Assembly: GCF_003987855.1 (NCBI RefSeq) | Contig: NZ_RXIZ01000015.1 | Location: 500,452-563,744, forward strand | Length of the DNA stretch: 63,293 nucleotides | Source: Hyphomicrobium sp. | Lineage (GTDB): Bacteria > Pseudomonadota > Alphaproteobacteria > Rhizobiales > Hyphomicrobiaceae | Direction: 5' to 3' | In this document: piece after piece, positions 51,317 to 61,943 of the stretch | Layout: each line of letters opens with the position of its first letter | Numbering within the stretch: the stretch's first letter is position 1 | Notes under the pieces: generated by a model | Told to the model about the DNA's origin: nothing | Seen by the model: only the letters and a program-made list of their open reading frames with translations | Databases searched by the model: none | Made by a program: the position numbers and the translations under genes

Positions 51317-52615
51317 ATGATGGCATCGCCGTTTGTTTCTGCCTTTGCGAAGCGAAACCTCCACTACGGCTGGGTCGTCGTCGCGGCAACGTTCCTGACC
51401 ATGCTCGTCACTGCGGGCGCGGTTGGCGCGCCGGGCGTGTTCATCGTGCCGCTGGAGAAGGAGTTCGGCTGGAAGACGTCCGAGATTTCCTCTGCACTCG
51501 CGATCCGCTTTGTTCTGTTCGGCCTGATGGGCCCGTTCGCGGCCGCATTCATGAACCGCTTCGGCGTGCGCCGGATCGTTCTGACGGCGTTGACGATTGT
51601 CGCCACGGTGCTCGCCGCCTCGCTCGCGATGGCGCAGCTCTGGCAACTCGTTCTGCTATGGGGCATCGGCGTCGGTCTCGGCACGGGACTTACCGCCATG
51701 GTGCTGGGAGCGACGGTCGCGACGCGATGGTTCGCCGAGCGCCGAGGTTTGGTGATGGGCATGCTTTCTGCCAGCACCGCGACCGGCCAGCTTATCTTTC
51801 TGCCGCTGCTCGCCAAGATGACGGCGCTTTACGGCTGGCGGGTTTCGCTGTGCTTTATCTGTCTGATGATCGCTATTGCGGCGGCCGTGGTGTTTTTTCT
51901 GATGCGCGATCGGCCCGCGGATATCGGTCTTCCGCCGTACGGCGCAAAGGATGTCGTGCCGACGCCCGCACATTCCGAAAGCTTCACCGTGCTTCTGGCG
52001 ACGCCGCTGGTGGTCCTGAAAGAAGCGGCGGGAACGGCCGCGTTCTGGGTCTTGTTCGCGACGTTCTTCATCTGCGGGTTGAGCACCAACGGGCTCATCC
52101 AGACGCACTTCATCGCCCTCTGCGGAGATTATGGCTTAGCGTCGGTAACGGCTGCAAGCGTGCTCGCGATGATGGGCATGTTCGATTTCTTCGGCACGAT
52201 CGGATCGGGCTGGCTGTCCGACCGGTTCGATAATCGCTGGCTGCTGTTTTGGTATTATGGCCTGCGAGGTTTGTCGCTGCTCTACCTGCCGTACACCGAC
52301 TTCACCTTTTACGGGCTGTCGCTCTTCGCGATGTTCTATGGCCTCGATTGGATCGCGACGGTGCCGCCGACGGTCAAGCTGACGACGCGCTATTTTGGAG
52401 CCGAGAAAACCAACGTCGTGTTCGGCTGGATCTTCGCTGGTCACCAGCTCGGCGCCGCGACAGCAGCCTACGGCGCCGGCTTCACGCGCACGGAATTCTC
52501 GACCTATCTTCCTGCGTTCTTTGCCGCCGGGGTCGCCTGCATCGTCGCGGCGGTGCTGGTGCTTTCGCTCGAAAAAGCCCCGCGAATGGCGGTTCTCGAC
52601 GCCAAAACTGTCTAG
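51317..52615 (+). CDS. MFS transporter (oxalate/formate antiporter-like)
   Basis: A 432-residue major-facilitator protein with twelve hydrophobic segments. Motif A-type loops are MNRFGVRR (loop 2-3) and LSDRFDNR (loop 8-9). The opening [39 protein letters not shown] is typical of OFA/monocarboxylate-type carriers. Substrate is probably a small organic acid but cannot be fixed. Two adjacent ATGs (51317, 51320) are both possible starts. Its stop codon overlaps that of copA in the shared CTAG. Confidence 0.85.
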   Translation: MMASPFVSAFAKRNLHYGWVVVAATFLTMLVTAGAVGAPGVFIVPLEKEFGWKTSEISSALAIRFVLFGLMGPFAAAFMNRFGVRRIVLTALTIVATVLAASLAMAQLWQLVLLWGIGVGLGTGLTAMVLGATVATRWFAERRGLVMGMLSASTATGQLIFLPLLAKMTALYGWRVSLCFICLMIAIAAAVVFFLMRDRPADIGLPPYGAKDVVPTPAHSESFTVLLATPLVVLKEAAGTAAFWVLFATFFICGLSTNGLIQTHFIALCGDYGLASVTAASVLAMMGMFDFFGTIGSGWLSDRFDNRWLLFWYYGLRGLSLLYLPYTDFTFYGLSLFAMFYGLDWIATVPPTVKLTTRYFGAEKTNVVFGWIFAGHQLGAATAAYGAGFTRTEFSTYLPAFFAAGVACIVAAVLVLSLEKAPRMAVLDAKTV

Positions 52616-55044
52616 TCGATATCGACCGTGCGAAGTCTCAAGGCGTTTCCGATCACGCTCACGGAAGACAGCGCCATCGCCGCCGCAGCGATGATCGGCG
52701 ACAGCAGAAGGCCGAAGACCGGATAGAGAATGCCCGCTGCGATCGGAACGCCTGCGGCGTTGTAAATGAAGGCAAAGAACAGGTTCTGCCGGATGTTGGA
52801 CATCGTGGCTTCCGAAAGCCTACGTGCTTTCACGATGCCTTCGAGATCGCCTCGAAGCAAGGTCACGCCCGCGCTTTCGATTGCAACATCGGTGCCGGTG
52901 CCCATCGCGATGCCGACGTCCGCGGCCGCCAGCGCCGGCGCATCGTTGACGCCGTCTCCCGCCATGGCGACAGCATGGCCCTGACGCTTCAAATCTTCGA
53001 CGATGCGGGATTTGTCCTCAGGCAGAACATCGGCCTTGATATCGTCGATGCCGAGTTTCTTTGCGACAGCCTGCGCGGTGGTGGCATTGTCGCCGGTCAG
53101 CATAACCACGTGCACGCCACGCTCTTTCAACTTCCGCAAGGCCGAAAGCGTCGTCGCCTTGATGGGGTCGGCGATGGCGATGAGACCGGCTGCTTTGTTG
53201 TCGATAGCAACGTAGACCGCTGTTGATCCATCCGAGCGTAGCTTGTCCGCGTCCGCCTCCAAAGAACCAGTGGCTATCCCCGCTTCATCGAAGATCTTGG
53301 CGTTGCCGATGAGGACGTCGCGATCGTCGACGTGCCCCGAAACGCCCTTGCCGGAAGGCGCGGCGAAATTCGTGACGGACGAAAGACTCAGCTTGCGTTC
53401 GCGCGCCGATGCGACGATGGCGGCGCCAAGCGGATGCTCGCTCGCCTGCTCGAGGCTTGCCGCGAGGCGCAGCAGCTCGGCTTCCTCAATGCCGGAGGCA
53501 GCTCGGATTGTAACGACTTTGGGCTTGCCTTCGGTGAGCGTGCCGGTCTTGTCGACGACGAGCGTGTCGATGGCTTCGAGGCGCTCGAGCGCTTCCGCGT
53601 TCTTGATCAGCACACCCGATTGCGCGCCGCGTCCAACCCCGACCATGATCGACATCGGCGTCGCGAGGCCGAGCGCGCACGGACAAGCAATGATGAGCAC
53701 GGAAACCGCGGCGATCAAAGCGTAGGAGAACTGCGGCTCCGGCCCGAACATCATCCACGCGACGAACGCGAGAACCGCGACGCCGATGACCAGCGGCACG
53801 AACCAACCCGCGACACGATCGACGAGACGCTGGATCGGTGCGCGACTACGCTGGGATTGGGCAACCATCTGCACGATGCGCGACAGCATCGTATCGCGGC
53901 CGACCTTCTGCGCTTCGATGATGAGCGCACCCGAGCCATTGATCGTTCCGCCGATGACCTTCGCGCCAATGCTCTTGCTGACGGGCATGGGTTCGCCCGT
54001 CACCATAGATTCATCCACGTTGCTTTTGCTCTCCGCCACATCGCCGTCGACCGGGATGCGCTCACCCGGTCGAACGCGGAGTCTGTCACCGACGGCGATG
54101 GCATCGATCGCCACCTCTTCGTCGGAGCCGTCAGGCTTCAGCCGACGCGCAGTCTTGGGAGCAAGCTTCAGAAGGGCCCGGATCGCTCCGCTCGTTTGCG
54201 CGCGCGCCCGCAGCTCCAAGACCTGGCCGACAAGAACCAGAACCGTGATGACTGCCGCGGCCTCGAAGTAGACCGGCGCCGCGCCATCCATGCTGCGAAG
54301 ACTTGCGGGGAACATGCCCGGCGCCAGTGTCGCGACGACGCTATACCCCCACGCCACGCCCGTTCCGAGCGCGATCAGCGTGAACATGTTGAGGTTGCGT
54401 GTTTGAACCGATTTCCAACCGCGCTCGAAGAACGAAAAACCGGCCCAGAGTACGACAGGTGTCGCGAGCACAAGCTGCACCCAGTTCGAAACCGTGGGGC
54501 TGATGACGTGATGAAGGTTGAATATGTGCCCGCCCATCTCGAGTAGGAAGACCGGCAGCGCGAGCGCCAAGCCGACCCAGAGCCGCCGCGTCATGTCCTG
54601 CAGCTCGCCATCGGGCTCAGGCTCTGCGCTTACCAGTTCAGGTTCGAGCGCCATGCCGCAGATGGGACATGAGCCCGGTCCGACCTGTCGGATTTGCGGG
54701 TGCATCGGGCACGTGTAGATGGTGCCTTCCGGAAGGCTTTCCGCGGCCTCCGTCGCGGGCTCCAAATATTTGCCCGGATCGGCGACGAACTTCGTGCGGC
54801 ATCCCGCACAGCAGAAGTAATAGGTCTGGCCGCCGTGATCGGCGCTGTGTTTGGCCGTCGCCGGGTCGACGCTCATTCCGCACACCGGGTCCTTGACAGT
54901 GTCGGCTGACGGCGTGGCGCCGTCATGGCCCATGTGACCATGATGAGAGTGACTGCGGGCTTTCTCGCCATGCGGGCTCGCACTCGACCCGCAGCAGCCC
55001 TGTGCGCCACTCCCGTGCTCGGATGACGGTTTGTCCGCGGTCAT
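52612..55044 (-). CDS. copA: Copper-translocating P1B-type ATPase
   Basis: An 810-residue pump that exports Cu(I) from the cytoplasm. N-terminal order: a His-rich segment ([12 protein letters not shown], about 30-41), a YHS-type metal domain ([15 protein letters not shown]...CCAGCRTKF, about 52-95) and a heavy-metal binding domain ([22 protein letters not shown], about 108-130). The usual HMA domain with GMxCxxC is missing. The transport motif is C454-P455-C456, phosphorylation occurs at D498 in DKTGT, and [10 protein letters not shown] follows. It is divergent from csoR across a shared operator, so copper-dependent induction is expected. Confidence 0.95.
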   Translation of the reverse strand: MTADKPSSEHGSGAQGCCGSSASPHGEKARSHSHHGHMGHDGATPSADTVKDPVCGMSVDPATAKHSADHGGQTYYFCCAGCRTKFVADPGKYLEPATEAAESLPEGTIYTCPMHPQIRQVGPGSCPICGMALEPELVSAEPEPDGELQDMTRRLWVGLALALPVFLLEMGGHIFNLHHVISPTVSNWVQLVLATPVVLWAGFSFFERGWKSVQTRNLNMFTLIALGTGVAWGYSVVATLAPGMFPASLRSMDGAAPVYFEAAAVITVLVLVGQVLELRARAQTSGAIRALLKLAPKTARRLKPDGSDEEVAIDAIAVGDRLRVRPGERIPVDGDVAESKSNVDESMVTGEPMPVSKSIGAKVIGGTINGSGALIIEAQKVGRDTMLSRIVQMVAQSQRSRAPIQRLVDRVAGWFVPLVIGVAVLAFVAWMMFGPEPQFSYALIAAVSVLIIACPCALGLATPMSIMVGVGRGAQSGVLIKNAEALERLEAIDTLVVDKTGTLTEGKPKVVTIRAASGIEEAELLRLAASLEQASEHPLGAAIVASARERKLSLSSVTNFAAPSGKGVSGHVDDRDVLIGNAKIFDEAGIATGSLEADADKLRSDGSTAVYVAIDNKAAGLIAIADPIKATTLSALRKLKERGVHVVMLTGDNATTAQAVAKKLGIDDIKADVLPEDKSRIVEDLKRQGHAVAMAGDGVNDAPALAAADVGIAMGTGTDVAIESAGVTLLRGDLEGIVKARRLSEATMSNIRQNLFFAFIYNAAGVPIAAGILYPVFGLLLSPIIAAAAMALSSVSVIGNALRLRTVDID

Positions 55045-55084
55045 GGCGCCTCTTCACGTGACATGGATTTCTTAACCAGCGTGA

Positions 55085-55118
55085 TTGACGGGATATACCC
55101 CCATAGGGTATGCGTCAA
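55085..55118. promoter_or_regulatory. Face-to-face copA and csoR promoters with a CsoR operator
   Basis: On the + strand TTGACG (55085-55090), 18 nt, TATGCG (55109-55114) serves csoR. On the - strand TTGACG (55118-55113), 17 nt, TATCCC (55095-55090) serves copA. Each minus-35 overlaps the opposite minus-10. The operator ATACCC-CCATA-GGGTAT (55095-55111), a CsoR-type GC palindrome, lies in both spacers, so one bound repressor would block both genes. Confidence 0.75.
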
Positions 55119-55121
55119 GGC

Positions 55122-55397
55122 ATGCAGAAACCGACAAAGACCGCTTGTCTCAAACGCCTGAGCCGCATCGAAGGTCAGGTTCGCGGCCTCGCCAAGATGG
55201 TGGAGGAAGGCCGGTATTGCATTGACGTCGTCACGCAAATATCGGCCGTGCGTGCTGCTTTGCGTCGCGTCGAGGAGGAGGTGCTCCGCGACCACGTCGC
55301 CCACTGCGTCGAACACGCGATCGCAAGCGGCAATTCGGCCGATCAGCGCCGCAAGGTTGCGGAGCTGATGGACGTCCTGTCCCGCACCTCGCGCTAA
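55122..55397 (+). CDS. csoR: CsoR-family copper-sensing repressor
   Basis: A 91-residue helical repressor. The Cu(I) site C33-H58-C62 keeps the C-x24-H-x3-C spacing of CsoR, with Y32 beside C33, and Arg residues that contact DNA are present. The start at 55122 is preferred to the ATG at 55110 because that ATG lies inside the operator and minus-10. With a predicted transcript start near 55121 the message is essentially leaderless. Copper release should derepress csoR and copA together. Confidence 0.9.
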   Translation: MQKPTKTACLKRLSRIEGQVRGLAKMVEEGRYCIDVVTQISAVRAALRRVEEEVLRDHVAHCVEHAIASGNSADQRRKVAELMDVLSRTSR

Positions 55398-55581
55398 AGA
55401 TGCGATAGCCCCAAAAACCGGCCTTTTATCAACCTTGAGCGTTTCGCTGCTACAATTTGATCTGCTTGTCGTAGGCGGATGCCTTTGATTTGCCACGCCG
55501 TTGACGACTTCGCAGGGCAAGCATCCGCGCGAAGGAATGCCGGGGCGAATGCTTCGCCTCAACTGACAAGCGGGAACTGTC

Positions 55582-56613
55582 ATGTTGGCTCGGAACTCAA
55601 AAAAAACGTTTCTATTGGCGATAGCGTCGATCTCTTTACTGGCCGGCTCGGCAAGCATCGCCGCGGCTCAGCAATGGTCACCCTGGGACGGTCCGCGCTA
55701 CAGCGCGCCCTATGGCGACGATCGCTACGACGATGAAGGTTCGCGCGCCGACAATCGCTACGATCCCTACAACGATCCGCGCCGCTACGACCCCCGGTAC
55801 AATGGCGACGATGACGGCTCGTTCGACCAGCGCGATTCAGGCCCCCGCGTCGATCGCCGCGACAATTATCGCGACAACTACCGCGACACCTACCGCGATC
55901 CGGGATCCCGCGGCCGGTACGAAGATCGCGACGATTACGGCGCATGGGATGCGGCGCCCTCGCAGGAGGAAGAAGACCGCCTCAGCAAATCGCAGGGCGC
56001 CAACGGCGGTCCGCGGCCGCCTATCCGCGCCGTCGCGCCGCCGACAGTCGCGTTCAGCGGACCTTACGCCCCGGGCTCGATCGTGATCGATACGAGTGCG
56101 CGCAAGCTCTATTACGTGCTGACGTCCAATACGGCTTACGCCTATCCAATCGGCGTCGGCCGGCAAGGCTTCGCCTGGACCGGCAAGGAGAAGGTGTCGC
56201 GCATCGCCGACTGGCCCGATTGGTATCCGCCCGCAGAGATGCGACAGCGGCAGCCTGGGCTTCCCGTCCGCATGCTCGGCGGCATACGCAATCCGCTGGG
56301 CGCGAAGGCGATCTATCTCGGCAACACGCTGTACCGCATTCATGGAACGAACGAGCCGAAGTCGATCGGCACCGCGGCGTCGTCCGGATGCTTCCGCATG
56401 ATGAACGAGAATGTTCTACACCTCGCGTCGCTCGTGCATGTCGGCACGGAGGTGACCATCGTGCGGTCGCTGGGCGGAAGGATCGCGTCTTCGGCAAAGG
56501 CAGCGCCGTCTCGTCCTAAGTCGGCCTACGTACCCTACGCGCCGAGGCAGATCGATCGCCGTCCCTTCGATGACGCGGACGATTACTACAATCCGTATTA
56601 CGGCTGGCGCTGA
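55582..56613 (+). CDS. L,D-transpeptidase (YkuD) with disordered Asp/Tyr/Arg linker
   Basis: A 343-residue exported protein. Residues 1-29 are a signal peptide (FLLAIASISLLAGSASIAAA). Residues about 35-125 are a low-complexity D/Y/R-rich stretch. The YkuD domain follows (PGSIVIDTSARKLYYVL) with the catalytic H254 (RIHGTN) and C270 (SSGCFRM). It forms 3-3 peptidoglycan cross-links or attaches proteins to the wall in the periplasm. A TACAAT element at 55451-55456 is a candidate minus-10, with no convincing minus-35. Stand-alone gene, ending at a strong terminator. Confidence 0.9.
   Translation: MLARNSKKTFLLAIASISLLAGSASIAAAQQWSPWDGPRYSAPYGDDRYDDEGSRADNRYDPYNDPRRYDPRYNGDDDGSFDQRDSGPRVDRRDNYRDNYRDTYRDPGSRGRYEDRDDYGAWDAAPSQEEEDRLSKSQGANGGPRPPIRAVAPPTVAFSGPYAPGSIVIDTSARKLYYVLTSNTAYAYPIGVGRQGFAWTGKEKVSRIADWPDWYPPAEMRQRQPGLPVRMLGGIRNPLGAKAIYLGNTLYRIHGTNEPKSIGTAASSGCFRMMNENVLHLASLVHVGTEVTIVRSLGGRIASSAKAAPSRPKSAYVPYAPRQIDRRPFDDADDYYNPYYGWR
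55858..55899 (+). repeat. 12-base in-frame repeat in the transpeptidase linker
   Basis: The codons for RDNYRDNYRDTYRD are an approximate 12-base unit present three times in tandem. It marks replication-slippage growth of the disordered region. Confidence 0.6.
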
Positions 56614-56619
56614 GGCACG

Positions 56620-56644
56620 AAGGCGAGGGGATCGACCTCGCCTT
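56620..56644. terminator. Bidirectional terminator between the L,D-transpeptidase and CYTH genes
   Basis: AAGGCGAGG (56620-56628), loop GGATCGA, CCTCGCCTT (56636-56644), then CTTTAT on + and a purine-rich start that reads as a U-tract only weakly on -. It lies between convergent genes. Confidence 0.75.
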
Positions 56645-56646
56645 CT

Positions 56647-57156
56647 TTATAGCGCGTCGCCGTCGTCGACAGGCGGATTGCCGTCGCCATCCCAGGTGAC
56701 GAAGGGATAGCGGGCAAGGTTGGAATTGCCATAGCGGCGATCTTTGGTGACTTCCTCACCGACCCACGGTGGCAGCGCAAGTTCCTGATCGGCATGCTTG
56801 AGCTCGGCTTCCGCCAGGACGAGGCCGCGATTGGCGCCTTCGAACACATCCACGGCCCACACGACGCCCTCGTACGGCACATTGTGACGGATTTTGCTGA
56901 TCATAGGCTCGATGCTGAACTGCTTGATCATCTCCGCAGCTTCAGCTTTCGGAATTTCATACTCGTATTCGTGACGAACAAGCTGCCCACCCTCGCTCTT
57001 GAGCGTGATGAAGCCCTTGTCGCCATAGATCCGGATACGTGCGCGGAGAAGGGGAGTGCGGGCGAAATAGCCTTGAACGATGCGCGCCGATCCCGTCGAA
57101 GCCTGACGCCAAGTATCGCCTCGAGTCAGAAATTTCCGTTCGATCTCGAGCGCCAT
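56647..57156 (-). CDS. CYTH-domain protein (triphosphate tunnel metalloenzyme)
   Basis: A 169-residue protein with the N-terminal E4-I-E6-R-K8 signature (ExExK) and the basic/acidic tunnel-strand pattern RARIRIYGDKGFITLKSEGG. Homologues hydrolyse inorganic triphosphate or related molecules using Mg or Mn. It is cytoplasmic and convergent with the transpeptidase gene. Exact substrate is not determined. Confidence 0.88.
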   Translation of the reverse strand: MALEIERKFLTRGDTWRQASTGSARIVQGYFARTPLLRARIRIYGDKGFITLKSEGGQLVRHEYEYEIPKAEAAEMIKQFSIEPMISKIRHNVPYEGVVWAVDVFEGANRGLVLAEAELKHADQELALPPWVGEEVTKDRRYGNSNLARYPFVTWDGDGNPPVDDGDAL

Positions 57157-57304
57157 TTCATCTCCTAGGCAACAACATCACGTTTTGCCTCGGGTTCCAT
57201 TGCGGTCCGCGGCTGCGGCCGATCATTAGATCTTTTCTACGACAGTGGAGTTGCTGTTGGAGGCGCGGGGAGTGACTGAGGCTTTGCATCGTTAACGCTG
57301 CAGC

Positions 57305-57321
57305 ATTCGAAAAATTCGAAT
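57305..57321. repeat. Palindrome in the CYTH/SDR intergenic region
   Basis: ATTCGAA-AAA-TTCGAAT. The stretch 57157-57487 (331 bp) between these divergent genes holds no recognisable gene; apart from this palindrome I see only weak promoter-like patches. Confidence 0.4.
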
Positions 57322-57487
57322 CGTAGGCTGCAACTCTTTCTCGCCGACATCGTAGCAGGATCGTTCTCTTCCCCGGCGGCATCCGTGACGCAGATCAATA
57401 TTTTGTCTTGCATTCGCAGTCCGGAAGTTCCGATCTAGCGCACGTTTCACCTGCCCCGTCCGATCACATTCCCTTTGGAGCCGGCCC

Positions 57488-58282
<795 letters not shown>

Positions 58283-58315
58283 GGCCGCGGGCACTGTCGC
58301 CCTGCGCTGTCTGTG

Positions 58316-58340
58316 GCCGCCCGACGCGAGATCGGGCGGC
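58316..58340. terminator. Terminator after the SDR gene
   Basis: GCCGCCCGA (58316-58324), loop CGCGAGA, TCGGGCGGC (58332-58340), then TTTCGCG. Perfect 9-bp stem in the 75-bp gap between the convergent SDR and the small membrane-protein gene. Confidence 0.75.
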
Positions 58341-58357
58341 TTTCGCGTCTCTGAAGC

Positions 58358-58615
58358 TCAGGGATTGGGAGATTTCGGCACTTCGATCTTGACGCCGGGG
58401 GCCTCGATCTTAGTGCCCGAATTGTCCTTTTCGATATGAGCATAAGGAGCGTCGATCGTTGTTTTGCCGGTCGATTTGTCCGTGTCGACGCTTGCTGCCG
58501 GTGCTTGTACCTGAACCGGCGGCTCCGTTCGCCGGAAGGCAGAAACAGCTGCCATGACGGCAACGACGGCGATGAGGCTTAGCGCAATGAAGATCAGAAG
58601 CTGGCGAGTCTGCAT
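58358..58615 (-). CDS. Small membrane-anchored protein
   Basis: An 85-residue protein: one N-terminal transmembrane helix (LLIFIALSLIAVVAVMAAVSAF) then a short Pro/Ala-rich linker and a tail rich in Asp, Lys and Val with the recurring AP-type segments (IDAPYAHIEK, IEAPGVKIEVP). Probably faces the periplasm. No function recognised. Ribosome site AAAAGGGGAG. Confidence 0.7.
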   Translation of the reverse strand: MQTRQLLIFIALSLIAVVAVMAAVSAFRRTEPPVQVQAPAASVDTDKSTGKTTIDAPYAHIEKDNSGTKIEAPGVKIEVPKSPNP

Positions 58616-58699
58616 GGCGTCTCCCCTTTTGCTTTGATATTCGCAATTGATGGCAGACCCACTGCCAGCGGGGAAGTATCAACACAGCCAAAATCGCTG

Positions 58700-59407
58700 C
58701 TAAGGAGTAGTTGAACGCGTTGCAATATCCAAAGTGGGCGCGCCGTTCGCTCCAGCCTTGAGCGTATATAGCTTTTTGTTTTCTGCGGTTATGCGGGCGA
58801 TTTCGCTTCCTGAGGAAAATATACCGCCCGGTTGGGAAATGACGAGTTGGTCCTGTGAGCACGACGTGTGCACAACGGACACTCCAGGTTTTAAATCGTA
58901 GGACTTGCCGCCGAAGGCATACGTCACCGCGACTTTCGCAACGTTTCGGATTTTGAACGTCAGGCTCTTCGCCGCCGGCTGCCCGAACAGTTCGACGGAG
59001 ATGAACTTCGGTTTGGCGCCCGGCGCGCGCGCAACCCCCACGCCGATCTCCGATATGCTCGCCCGCAGAATGTTGGCGCGATGCGGTGGCGAGTTCATCC
59101 AACCCGCGATTGCCTGAAGGGCGAGCGCGCCCGTGTCATAGCCGGCGGCGTTTTCATCCATCGCCAAATTCTCTGCGATGTCGCAATGCTTATAGCCTGC
59201 AGCTTCCGCGCGTTGAGCCGGCGTCCGCCCGTCGGCCGTGTGAGAGAACTTGCCGCTGTTCGCTACACTTTGGGCAAACGCGCGGGCCGCCTTCGACAGC
59301 ATGGCGTCGACCTTCAAGGCCGGCAGGTTCTTCTCCTGGCGGACTTGATTCGTCATGTCCACGATGTGCTGTTCGACCTTAGGTAGGTCGGGAACCAGTG
59401 CCCCCAT
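58700..59407 (-). CDS. CAP-domain (SCP-like) protein without a signal peptide
   Basis: A 235-residue CAP-superfamily protein. The CAP marks are NQVRQEKNLPALKVDAMLSKAARAFAQSVANSGKFSHTADG (His of the cavity), ENLAM and W-MNSPPHRANIL. A C-terminal beta-rich region of about 90 residues follows. ATG at 59407 follows AAGGGG; a longer TTG start at 59443 adds 12 residues, with an in-frame stop just above it. Neither choice gives a signal peptide, although CAP proteins are usually exported. Function unknown. Confidence 0.82.
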   Translation of the reverse strand: MGALVPDLPKVEQHIVDMTNQVRQEKNLPALKVDAMLSKAARAFAQSVANSGKFSHTADGRTPAQRAEAAGYKHCDIAENLAMDENAAGYDTGALALQAIAGWMNSPPHRANILRASISEIGVGVARAPGAKPKFISVELFGQPAAKSLTFKIRNVAKVAVTYAFGGKSYDLKPGVSVVHTSCSQDQLVISQPGGIFSSGSEIARITAENKKLYTLKAGANGAPTLDIATRSTTP

Positions 59408-59633
59408 CGTATTAGCAGCCCCTTGGCCGGTGAGTGTCTCCAAGCATTAGGCGCTCCATCGCGCCAGCGCCATGGCGATGATCTCTAAAGGGATTGTCCT
59501 TGTGGATGGCGCCACGCACCTGTGGACGCGGCGTGGAGTGCTTGCGCCCAAATGGCGCGGTGAGCGGTACCGGCCGAGCGCTGCGAGGGCCCAGGCTTGA
59601 GCGCTCTCCGGTAGCGCTGTAGAGGTTCGCCTC

Positions 59634-61883
59634 ATGAGTGACAAACCGATTCTTCCGGGCGAAGGCCCCATCGAGCCCGTCGAGCTGAGATCGGCGCTTG
59701 AAGAGCGTTATCTCGCCTACGCCCTTTCGACCATCATGCACCGCGCGCTTCCGGACGTGCGCGACGGCCTGAAGCCTGTCCACCGGCGCATTCTTTACGC
59801 CATGCGGGAGCTGCGTCTCAATCCGGACGGCGGCTTTATCAAGTGCGCCAAGATCGTCGGCGAAGTGATGGGCGATTACCACCCGCACGGCAACCAGGCG
59901 ATCTACGACGCGTTGGCGCGTCTCGCTCAGGATTTTGCCGTTCGATATCCGCTCGTCGACGGCCAAGGAAACTTTGGCAACATCGACGGCGATAACCCGG
60001 CTGCCGAGCGCTACACCGAAGCGCGCATGACTGAGATCGCCGCGCTTATTCTTGAAGGCATCGACGAAGAGACCGTCGATTTTCGCCCCAATTACGACGG
60101 CCGCGTCGAAGAGCCGGTCGTCCTCCCGGCCGCGTTCCCGAACCTTCTGGCGAATGGCTCTTCGGGCATCGCCGTCGGCATGGCGACCAGCATCCCGCCG
60201 CACAACGTCGACGAATTGTGCGCCGGTCTTCTGCACTTGATCAAGCATCCAAACGCGACCATCGAAAAGCTGGTCGAGATCATCCCCGGCCCGGACTTTC
60301 CGACCGGAGGCGTGATCGTCGAGCCGCGATCGCAGATCCTCGAAGCCTACAAGACCGGACGCGGCGGTTTCCGTCTGCGTGCCCGCTGGGAGAAGGAAGA
60401 TACCAGCCGCGGCGGTTATCAGATCATCGTCACGGAAATTCCGTACGGCGTGCAGAAGGCCAAGCTCATCGAGAAGATCGCTGATCTCATGAGCGAGAAG
60501 AAGCTGCCGCTTCTGGGCGACGTGCGCGACGAGAGCGCGGAGGAGATCCGCCTTGTGCTCGAGCCCAAGAGCCGGACCGTCGATCCCGTTCTCCTGATGG
60601 AGAGTCTCTTCCGCTCCACCGAGCTCGAAGTTCGCGCCAGCCTCAATATGAACGTTCTATCGGCCGGCCAAATTCCCAACGTCCTCGATTTGCACGATGT
60701 GCTCTGGCAATGGCTTGAGCACCGCATCGAGGTTCTCGTTCGCCGCTCGACATATCGTCTGAAGAAAATCGAGCACAGGCTTGAAGTGCTCGACGGCTAT
60801 CTGATCGCTTACCTCAATATCGACGAGGTGATCCGGATCATCCGCCGCGAGGATGATCCTAAAGCCAAGTTGATGTCGAAGTTCAACTTGAGCGACGTCC
60901 AGGCCGAAGCCATCCTGAACCTGCGCTTGCGGTCGTTGTCGCGGCTCGAGGAAGTCGAGATCAAGGCCGAGCACGACAAACTCTCGAAAGAGCGCCGCGA
61001 GTTGAAGCAGCTCTTGAAATCCGAAGAGCTGCAGTGGGAGCGCGTCGCCGAAGAAGTCAAGGAAACGCGCGAGAAGTATTCCAAGAAGACGCCGCTCGGC
61101 CGCCGCCGTTCCACTTTCGCCGATATGCCCGACGTCGATATCGACCTCGAAGCGGCGCTCGTCGAGAAAGAGCCGATCACCGTCATCATGTCCGAGAAGG
61201 GCTGGGTGCGCGCCCTCAAGGGCCATCAGGACGATCTGTCGAAACTCGAATTCAAGCAGGGCGATAGCCTGAAGCGCGCCTTGAAAGCCTCTACGACCGA
61301 CAAGCTCGTCATCTTCACGACGAACGGCAAGTTCTTCACGCTCGAAGCGAGCGCGCTGCCCGGCGGGCGCGGTCATGGCGAGCCCGTGCGCCTGATGATC
61401 GATCTCGAAGAAAATCACGACATCGCCGAGATCTTCGTCCACGAGCCATCGCGCAAGCTCCTCGTTGCTTCGACCGGCGCTTACGGCTTCATCGTGCCCG
61501 AAGAAGAGGTGATCGCGTCGACCCGCAAGGGCAAGCAGGTGTTGAACGTCAGCGGGCCGGAAGAAGCGCGCGTATGCGTGCCCGTCAACGGCGACTACGT
61601 CGCGACCATCGGCGAAAACCGCAAGATGCTCATTTTCAAGCTCGACGAGGTCAACGAGATGACGCGCGGCAAGGGCGTCATCCTGCAGAGGATGAAGGAC
61701 GGCGCACTGTCGGATGCGCGCGTCTTCAAGAAGTCGAATGGCTTGACCTGGCTCGACAGCGCGGGCCGCGAATTCACGCTGTCCTGGAGCGAACTTAAAG
61801 AGTGGGTCGGCGAGCGTGCACAGGCCGGCCGCGTGGCGCCCAAGGGTTTCCCACGATCCAATTCGTTCGGCCCGCGCTTTTAA
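59634..61883 (+). CDS. parC: DNA topoisomerase IV subunit A
   Basis: A 749-residue decatenase subunit. The winged-helix/tower core has the active-site tyrosine Y127 in [24 protein letters not shown], and the conserved [14 protein letters not shown]. The C-terminal part ([25 protein letters not shown]) contains the degenerate GyrA/ParC beta-propeller. ParC rather than GyrA is chosen because the propeller is short and the C-terminus ends early. The E. coli Ser80 quinolone hot spot is Gln88 here. Ribosome site AGAGG; divergent from the CAP gene. Confidence 0.95.
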   Translation: MSDKPILPGEGPIEPVELRSALEERYLAYALSTIMHRALPDVRDGLKPVHRRILYAMRELRLNPDGGFIKCAKIVGEVMGDYHPHGNQAIYDALARLAQDFAVRYPLVDGQGNFGNIDGDNPAAERYTEARMTEIAALILEGIDEETVDFRPNYDGRVEEPVVLPAAFPNLLANGSSGIAVGMATSIPPHNVDELCAGLLHLIKHPNATIEKLVEIIPGPDFPTGGVIVEPRSQILEAYKTGRGGFRLRARWEKEDTSRGGYQIIVTEIPYGVQKAKLIEKIADLMSEKKLPLLGDVRDESAEEIRLVLEPKSRTVDPVLLMESLFRSTELEVRASLNMNVLSAGQIPNVLDLHDVLWQWLEHRIEVLVRRSTYRLKKIEHRLEVLDGYLIAYLNIDEVIRIIRREDDPKAKLMSKFNLSDVQAEAILNLRLRSLSRLEEVEIKAEHDKLSKERRELKQLLKSEELQWERVAEEVKETREKYSKKTPLGRRRSTFADMPDVDIDLEAALVEKEPITVIMSEKGWVRALKGHQDDLSKLEFKQGDSLKRALKASTTDKLVIFTTNGKFFTLEASALPGGRGHGEPVRLMIDLEENHDIAEIFVHEPSRKLLVASTGAYGFIVPEEEVIASTRKGKQVLNVSGPEEARVCVPVNGDYVATIGENRKMLIFKLDEVNEMTRGKGVILQRMKDGALSDARVFKKSNGLTWLDSAGREFTLSWSELKEWVGERAQAGRVAPKGFPRSNSFGPRF

Positions 61884-61943
61884 GCGGCGCTGTTGACGAA
61901 TGGCGCTTGTCGGCTGCGAGGCTCGAAGCTACGACTTCGCGCC

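Noticed and set aside
53332-54546. A 404-codon plus-strand frame opposite copA
   Set aside because: The minus-strand gene has complete P-type ATPase motifs; this is its shadow.
55110-55121. ATG at 55110 as the csoR start
   Set aside because: It lies inside the operator and overlaps the minus-10, so it would not be transcribed.
57431-57456. An EcfG-like promoter before the SDR at 57488
   Set aside because: It reads GGAAG with a 15-nt spacer to CGTT: wrong base and wrong spacing.
59597-59625. A promoter giving a leaderless parC message
   Set aside because: TTGAGC-N17-TAGAGG is a poor minus-10, and AGAGG works as a normal ribosome site eight bases before the ATG.
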